DNA of 5,127 nucleotides, taken from Candidatus Rifleibacteriota bacterium (lineage in GTDB: Bacteria > UBP17 > UBA6191 > JACPRK01). Below are positions 1 through 3,199 of the stretch, piece after piece; positions within the stretch are counted from its first letter, which is position 1; every line of letters starts with the position of its first letter. Location: contig JACQZL010000231.1 of the NCBI GenBank assembly GCA_016213865.1, forward strand, positions 1 through 5,127. The letters are read 5' to 3'. The notes beneath the pieces are model-generated. The model worked only from the letters and a program-made list of their open reading frames with translations, was not told where the DNA came from and searched no databases. The translations under genes were made by a program, and so were the position numbers.

Positions 1-17
1 GCGTGGCCCAAGGAGTT

Positions 18-89
18 GTAGCGCGGGCCCTTGTGGCCCGCCAGGCGAGCAGATCGGCTCCAGAAGCGGGGGACAAGCCCCCGCGCTAC
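18..89. repeat. Inverted pair of GC-rich hairpin repeats
   Basis: Two 25-nt copies lie head to head, at 18-42 on the + strand and 65-89 on the - strand; they match at 20 of 25 positions. Each begins GTAGCGCGGG when read in its own direction and folds into a perfect 7-bp stem with a 5-nt loop (23-41 and 66-84). The loop reads CTTGT in one copy and, on the same strand, ACAAG in the other. Four of the five differences are paired changes that swap C-G pairs for G-C pairs and keep the stem. This looks like a REP- or BIME-type dispersed repeat; the family assignment is inference. No gene is seen in 1-150. Confidence 0.7.
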
Positions 90-151
90 TCCACTCACAA
101 GGCCGGTGGCGGCTGTTAACCCACGAACCGCGAACGCACCCGCCGCCCCGG

Positions 152-700
152 GTGCAGGCTCTGCGCGTGGGTAGTTTTCCGAGTGAGGCCGGAACAAGTA
201 GCCGGTGGCCGATAGCCGGTAGCGAGGGCTCGTTGCAGGGCTCCAAATGGGCTGCTGGTTGGTTTGCAGGGGACGCCGAACGAGCCCGCAGATGGGACCA
301 CGCGAGCGCGAGACTGCCGCTGGATGATGATCCCCTTGCCTACCGTCCGCAGCCTGCCGGTGATCCGGCATCACTGGCTACTGGCTACTGGCAACCGGTT
401 GCCTGTCACCGGCCACCGGTTTCGGCTCTGGATGAGCCATCAGACTACCCATGCGCAGAGTATGCACCCGCCGCCCTGGCTCTCTTCGCACTGGCCACCG
501 CCCCGTCGTTGGCAAGCGGCCTCGATGCCTTGGCGGCCTGGTACCGGGAGCCGTCCGGCGCGCGGCTCGTGCCGATCGACCAGAACGAGCAAACCCCAAG
601 GCGCCCACGGGTAGGAACGGTGACCTCGGCCCCGCTTCGAGTCTGTGAGGATTGCTTCGCGCCCCTGACAGAGGAAGAGCTGCGGGAGTGGGGTCTGTGA
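152..700 (+). CDS. Hypothetical protein, possible antitoxin of the adjacent PIN toxin
   Basis: The open frame runs from a GTG to a TGA at 698-700. I do not recognise the full protein. The C-terminal part is the more believable: from about residue 130 it reads SGARLVPID, a phrase seen near the middle of Phd/YefM-type antitoxins, and it ends in an acidic stretch (CEDCFAPLTEEELREWGL) reminiscent of their C-terminal tails (DDFDAPL...). Its stop codon overlaps the toxin start as GTGA (697-700), the coupled layout typical of type II toxin-antitoxin pairs. The first ~105 residues coincide with the inverted-repeat and heptad DNA at 150-469, and no Phd-like N-terminal domain is visible in any frame, so the real start is unknown and the N-terminus may be lost or replaced. 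The 3' half has GC-rich third codon positions, as expected for coding DNA here. The function is inference. Confidence 0.35.
   Translation: MQALRVGSFPSEAGTSSRWPIAGSEGSLQGSKWAAGWFAGDAERARRWDHASARLPLDDDPLAYRPQPAGDPASLATGYWQPVACHRPPVSALDEPSDYPCAEYAPAALALFALATAPSLASGLDALAAWYREPSGARLVPIDQNEQTPRRPRVGTVTSAPLRVCEDCFAPLTEEELREWGL
198..225 (+). repeat. Degenerate heptad array (GTAGCCG type)
   Basis: Four consecutive 7-bp units read GTAGCCG, GTGGCCG, ATAGCCG and GTAGCGA. The array faces a longer one of related sequence in the opposite orientation at 374-422. Confidence 0.55.
374..422 (-). repeat. Degenerate heptad array (CTGGCTA/CCGGTNN type)
   Basis: Seven consecutive 7-bp units on the + strand read CTGGCTA, CTGGCTA, CTGGCAA, CCGGTTG, CCTGTCA, CCGGCCA and CCGGTTT. 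The reverse complement resembles the units at 198-225. Short 7-bp tandem repeats of this sort are known as dispersed repeats in some bacteria, for example the STRR sequences of heterocystous cyanobacteria; membership of any known family is not established here. Confidence 0.55.
684..688 (+). promoter_or_regulatory. Ribosome binding site of the PIN toxin
   Basis: GGGAG lies 8 nt before the GTG at 697 and supports that start over the upstream in-frame TTG at 652. The site sits inside the 3' end of the preceding reading frame, which fits translational coupling. Confidence 0.45.
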
Positions 701-1084
701 GGTTGTTGCTGGATACCTGCACCTTCGTCTGGCTCGCAGCCGAACCTTCGCGCCTGGGCGAACAGGTGGCCCTGGCAATCGACGCTCCGACCACCGAGCT
801 CGTGCCCAAGCGACGTGAGCGTGTGGGAGCTGTGTCTGAAGTGGCAGGCTGGCAAGCTCTCTCTGCCGCAACCACCGAGTGTCTGGGTGGAGGAGCAGTG
901 TCGTTCCTGGGGCCTGATCGGACTTGCGGTCGAGCGCCGCCATCTGTATCGCGTCTCCGAGTTGCCGGTCCATCACCGGGACCCTTTTGATCGTCTCCTG
1001 ATCGCGCAGGCCATCGAGGGACGCCTGACGCTGGCGACACCAGATCGGGTCCTTTCGAGTTATCCGGTTGCGGTCCTCTGGTGA
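697..1084 (+). pseudogene. PIN-domain VapC-like toxin, frameshifted
   Basis: PIN-domain toxins are Mg-dependent RNases that cut RNA to arrest growth when freed from their antitoxin. Two frames together give a full-length family member of about 128 residues. The first frame, from GTG 697, begins MRLLLDTCTFVWLA and holds the first catalytic Asp (residue 6). The second, from about 809 to the TGA at 1082-1084, carries SDVSVWEL with the conserved Glu, then HHRDPFDRLLIAQA with the next acidic residues, and ends in YPVAVLW, as the Sll0205-like PIN group usually does. Joining the frames requires skipping one base near 805-808 (CCCA). Without that, the first frame continues out of register to a stop at 988-990 and lacks most of the domain. 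Either the gene is inactivated or the read has a 1-base error. The overlap with the preceding stop codon suggests a toxin-antitoxin operon. The family call is firm; the specific VapC subgroup is less so. Confidence 0.8.
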
Positions 1085-1381
1085 GGGCGCCCGAACCGGC
1101 AGCCACCTGGACCAGCGTCCCGTCGTCGAGCACCGTCACGCCGGTCAGCGAGGTCCCGGGCGGCTGGCTCAGGCGCACGCCGGTCACACCGCCAAAGCCC
1201 AGACCCGTGAGCGTGAGCGCCGCCGACGTCTGCACCGTGAACGTGCCCGCCGCGAGCGCCGCGAGCGCCTGCACCGTGACGGCAACGGCCTGGGTGGCCG
1301 TGAGCCCGCTGGAGTCGGTCGGGTCAGCAGCACGCTATCGGAGCCGGCGGCTACCGGGGTGATTGTGGGCGTGTCGTCGAG
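1081..1381 (-). pseudogene. Fragment of a surface-type protein with Ig-like and IPT/TIG-like sequence
   Basis: On the - strand about 100 residues look strongly coding, with G or C at most third positions. Going down from 1381, the first frame reads DDTPTITPVAAGSDSVLLT. The second, from about 1319, reads TDSSGLTATQAVAVTVQ, the end of a cadherin- or PKD-like beta-sandwich repeat. It continues with LTLTGLGFGGVTGVRLS and then VTVLDDGTLVQVAAG, which resembles an IPT/TIG domain. The frames are offset by exactly one missing base near 1321 (ACC CG ACC where ACC GCG ACC would restore LLTATDSSGL). Such domains occur in large secreted or cell-surface proteins. The fragment ends where the PIN toxin ends (1084), with no stop codon of its own there, and has no start or signal peptide. 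The frame stays open upstream towards 1526, but codon usage weakens. It is best read as a relic of a larger gene; the domain assignment is by eye. Confidence 0.55.
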
Positions 1382-1810
1382 GCCGGCGCCCCACTCACCT
1401 ACGGAGACCCACCGTCCAGGGAGGGCCGGGAACCCGACCACCCGCGACCACAACTCGTCGAGTGCATCCAGTTGTGCCGGATCCTCGCCAGTTCCATCCG
1501 CACCCCAAAGAGGAGCCTGTCCCATGGCCGGGCAGAAGAACAGGGAACAGGGAACCGAGAACTGGGAACCAACCGGACGACCGGCGATTCTGAATTCCCT
1601 GTTCCCTGTTGGAAAGCCGGGTCGCTCCCCGCACTGCAGGAACCCGTCATGCCAACCTCGCGGGAAGCAACCGGAACCACCCACCTGCCAGGAGAACGCC
1701 TCGAACCCCGGTGTCCGGGGGTGCGTTCGCGGAATGCGGGGAGCCGCATTACCACGTCGGCGATCTTATCTCCCCTGCCGCTGGCCGGTTTCCAGACTCG
1801 CCAGTCTTGG
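1382..1810. other. Non-coding stretch with structured repeats
   Basis: No convincing gene is seen here. Reading frames are open on both strands, but they give arginine-, proline- and serine-rich low-information protein. The stretch contains the heptad array and inverted repeat at 1539-1613, a small perfect hairpin at 1706-1720 (CCCCGG, TGT loop, CCGGGG) and a 5-bp stem at 1794-1807 (AGACT, CGCC loop, AGTCT). The - strand frame at about 1385-1526 could be an upstream extension of the surface-protein fragment, but this is not supported by recognisable sequence. Confidence 0.5.
1539..1613. repeat. Heptad array closed by a perfect 16-bp inverted repeat
   Basis: AACAGGGAACAGGGAA at 1539-1554 is perfectly inverted at 1595-1610, with a 40-nt loop. 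The left side is part of a 7-bp-periodic array: GGGAACA, GGGAACC, GAGAACT, GGGAACC at 1543-1570. The right side is periodic as well: GATTCTG, AATTCCC, TGTTCCC, TGTTGGA at 1586-1613. The organisation repeats that of 198-422, with a different unit. Confidence 0.65.
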
Positions 1811-1910
1811 CGCGGCTTCCTGGGCCGGCACGGAGGCCGGCCCTACCAGTTTCACCCATGCGCGGCTTCCTGGGCCGGCACGGAGGCCGGCCCTACCAGT
1901 TTCACCCATG
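1811..1910. repeat. Perfect tandem repeat, 2 x 50 bp
   Basis: The 50 bases at 1811-1860 are repeated without any change at 1861-1910. Each unit holds an 8-bp perfect stem (GGGCCGGC at 1822-1829 with GCCGGCCC at 1836-1843, 6-nt loop; the same 50 bases further on). Read on the - strand, the hairpin part begins TAGGGCCGGC, the same design (TAG plus GC-rich stem and short loop) as the hairpins at 18-89. The exact identity points to a recent duplication. The array ends about 30 bp before the serC promoter. Confidence 0.9.
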
Positions 1911-1942
1911 AACCGCGAGCGCACCTGGTGTCCGGCCACCCC

Positions 1943-1971
1943 TTGTCGCCCCCCGGGCGAAGTGCTAGAGT
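1943..1971 (+). promoter_or_regulatory. Probable sigma70-type promoter of serC
   Basis: TTGTCG at 1943-1948 (4 of 6 to the -35 consensus) and TAGAGT at 1966-1971 (4 of 6 to the -10 consensus) are separated by exactly 17 bp. A TG one base before the -10 box gives an extended -10. The transcript would begin near 1978, leaving a leader of about 55 nt before the serC GTG at 2034. It was predicted by eye only. Confidence 0.55.
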
Positions 1972-2022
1972 GCGCATCCTGACCAGGAAAACACCTGTCC
2001 GTGACGCCCGCCGGGCCTGACT

Positions 2023-2029
2023 GGGAGGT
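2023..2029 (+). promoter_or_regulatory. Ribosome binding site that fixes the serC start
   Basis: GGGAGGT lies 5-6 nt upstream of the GTG at 2034. It favours that start over the in-frame GTG at 2001, which would add 11 residues with no counterpart in the family and has no comparable site. Confidence 0.75.
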
Positions 2030-2033
2030 CTTT

Positions 2034-3119
2034 GTGACACAGCGCGTCTTCAATTTTTCCGCCGGTCCCGCCGTTCTGCCTGTCCCCGTCCTCGAAGAGG
2101 TCCAACGCGACATGCTGGCCCTCCCGGGAGCGGGGATGTCGATCCTCGAGATCAGCCACCGTGCTCCCAAGTTCGACGAGCTCATCAAGAGCGCCGAGAA
2201 GGACCTCCGCACGCTCCTTTGCATCCCTGATGACTACGCCGTCCTCTTCCTGCAGGGTGGCGCAACGCTCCAGTTCTCGATGGTGCCGATGAACCTGATG
2301 CCCCAGGGTGGCTCGGCCGACTACATCATCACCGGCCATTGGTCCCAGGCGGCCGTGAAGGAGGCCAGGAAGTGGGGGACCGCCCGCATCGCGGCCACGG
2401 TCGAGGAGAGCAAGTTCACGCGAATCCCCCAGCAGTCCGAGCTCCAGGTCGACCCGGCGGCCGCCTACGTCCACTACACGTCGAACAACACCATCTACGG
2501 CACCGAATGGAACTACACCCCCCAGGTTGGAGCGGTGCCCCTGGTCTGCGATGCCTCGTCCGACTTCCTGAGTCGCCCGATCGACGTCAAGAAACACGGG
2601 CTCATCTACGCCGGGGCCCAGAAGAACGTCGGCCCCGCCGGCGTCGTCATCACGATCATCAGGAAGGACCTGCTGGCCCGTACACCTCCCAAGAAGCTCC
2701 CGACCATGCTCGACTACGCGATCATGGCCGAGAAGGAATCGCTGTACAACACGCCGCCTTGCTTTTGCATCTACGTCGTGCGTCTCGTGCTCGAGTGGCT
2801 CCTTTCGAACGGCGGCCTCGGCGCCATGGCCCAGCGCAACCAGGAGAAAGCCAAGATCCTCTACGACGCCATCGACGCCAGCGGCGGTTACTACCGGGGC
2901 CACGCACAGCCAGATAGACGCTCCCTGATGAACGTCACGTTCCGAATGCACTCCGAGGAGCTCGAGAAGAAGTTCGCCAAGGAGGCCACCGCGGCCCGGC
3001 GTCGAGAAGCTCGTGGCCTTCATGGCCGATTTCCAGAAGAAGAACGCCCAGTAGAGCGTTTCCCAATCAGCACGCCAGAGATTGAACCGCGAAGACACAA
3101 GGGCCCGGGGGCGGCCTGA
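2034..3119 (+). CDS. serC: Phosphoserine aminotransferase with a C-terminal deletion and frameshift
   Basis: SerC is a PLP enzyme of serine biosynthesis (and of pyridoxine synthesis in some bacteria) that transfers the amino group of glutamate to 3-phosphohydroxypyruvate. From GTG 2034 the protein starts MTQRVFNFSAGPAVLP, the family hallmark. Recognisable residues are His42-Arg43 (EISHR), the QGGAT loop at 74-78, Trp103, Thr153 (SNNTIYGTEW), Asp173, the PLP lysine Lys197 (AGAQKN) and Asn239-Thr240 (NTPP); these lie within one position of their E. coli counterparts. After residue 321 (KEATAA) the frame becomes wrong and runs on to a TGA at 3117-3119. The family's GL.GLKGHR..GG.RASIYNAM segment is absent, and the native tail continues in another frame at 2998-3054. 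About 25 residues, including the substrate-binding His-Arg and Arg pair, are missing, so the product is probably inactive unless this is an assembly fault. The preceding 321 residues are clean. Confidence 0.9.
   Translation: MTQRVFNFSAGPAVLPVPVLEEVQRDMLALPGAGMSILEISHRAPKFDELIKSAEKDLRTLLCIPDDYAVLFLQGGATLQFSMVPMNLMPQGGSADYIITGHWSQAAVKEARKWGTARIAATVEESKFTRIPQQSELQVDPAAAYVHYTSNNTIYGTEWNYTPQVGAVPLVCDASSDFLSRPIDVKKHGLIYAGAQKNVGPAGVVITIIRKDLLARTPPKKLPTMLDYAIMAEKESLYNTPPCFCIYVVRLVLEWLLSNGGLGAMAQRNQEKAKILYDAIDASGGYYRGHAQPDRRSLMNVTFRMHSEELEKKFAKEATAARRREARGLHGRFPEEERPVERFPISTPEIEPRRHKGPGAA
2998..3054 (+). pseudogene. serC: Out-of-frame native C-terminal tail of serC
   Basis: In the frame +1 relative to serC this stretch reads GVEKLVAFMADFQKKNAQ and then TAG at 3052-3054, a typical last helix and stop of SerC. 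Adding about 25 missing residues between residue 321 and this tail gives about 364 residues, the normal family length. The best fit to the junction is a loss of about 74 bp near 2997. Confidence 0.85.
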
Positions 3120-3179
3120 GGGCGCGCGACCGTTCCCCTTGGTGACTCTCCTCGTGCCCTCGTGTCTTGGTGGTTCGGT
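3081..3179. repeat. Large imperfect hairpin between serC and glgB
   Basis: Arms at 3081-3104 and 3156-3179 match at 19 of 24 positions as DNA, with a 51-nt loop. Three of the five mismatches would be G-U wobbles in a + strand transcript, so 22 of 24 pairs could form in RNA. The core reads GAAGACACAAGGGC against GCCCTCGTGTCTTGG. Elements of the type AACCGCGAAGACAC... are dispersed in many bacterial genomes. It overlaps the spurious end of the serC frame and ends 6 nt before the glgB ribosome binding site. It could act as a transcript-processing or attenuating structure; no T-run follows, so a standard terminator is unlikely. Confidence 0.7.
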
Positions 3180-3184
3180 GGAGT

Positions 3185-3190
3185 AGGAGG
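3185..3190 (+). promoter_or_regulatory. Ribosome binding site of glgB
   Basis: AGGAGG is followed by a 9-nt spacer and the ATG at 3200. It supports this start, and with it independent translation of glgB. Confidence 0.85.
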
Positions 3191-3199
3191 CCCTCTCGT

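Larger units (their letters stand above)
150..469. repeat. 320-bp segment bounded by imperfect 26-bp inverted repeats
   Basis: The sequence at 150-175 and the reverse complement of 444-469 match at 23 of 26 positions. Just inside these arms lie two arrays of degenerate 7-bp units in opposite orientation (198-225 and 374-422), so the segment is roughly palindromic in layout. The ends resemble a small non-autonomous mobile element (MITE-like) or a pair of dispersed repeats facing each other. No transposase and no target-site duplication was recognised, so mobility is not shown. The right arm lies inside the antitoxin-like reading frame. Confidence 0.5.

Noticed and set aside
802..811. Programmed +1 frameshift in the toxin gene
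   Set aside because: CCC-A could slip, but there is no stop codon or rare codon at the site, and the unshifted frame continues for about 60 codons; simple mutation or sequence error is the simpler explanation.
378..1274. 298-codon - strand ORF as a single gene
   Set aside because: Only its first ~65 residues (about 1274 to 1081) look coding; the rest is antisense to the PIN toxin and repeat DNA.
1811..1910. CRISPR-like repeat
   Set aside because: There are only two units, they are directly adjacent with no spacer, and no cas gene is present.
1068..1982. 304-codon + strand ORF through the repeat region
   Set aside because: It is low-information protein crossing the opposite-strand fragment, the heptad arrays and the 50-bp repeats; it has no plausible start signal or conserved motif.
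1965..3098. Long open frame on the - strand opposite serC (377 codons)
   Set aside because: It is the antisense shadow of a GC-rich coding gene; the + strand shows conserved SerC motifs, and this translation shows no recognisable family.
3081..3199. Rho-independent terminator of serC
   Set aside because: The hairpin has a 51-nt loop and no T-run after the right arm, so it does not fit a standard intrinsic terminator.
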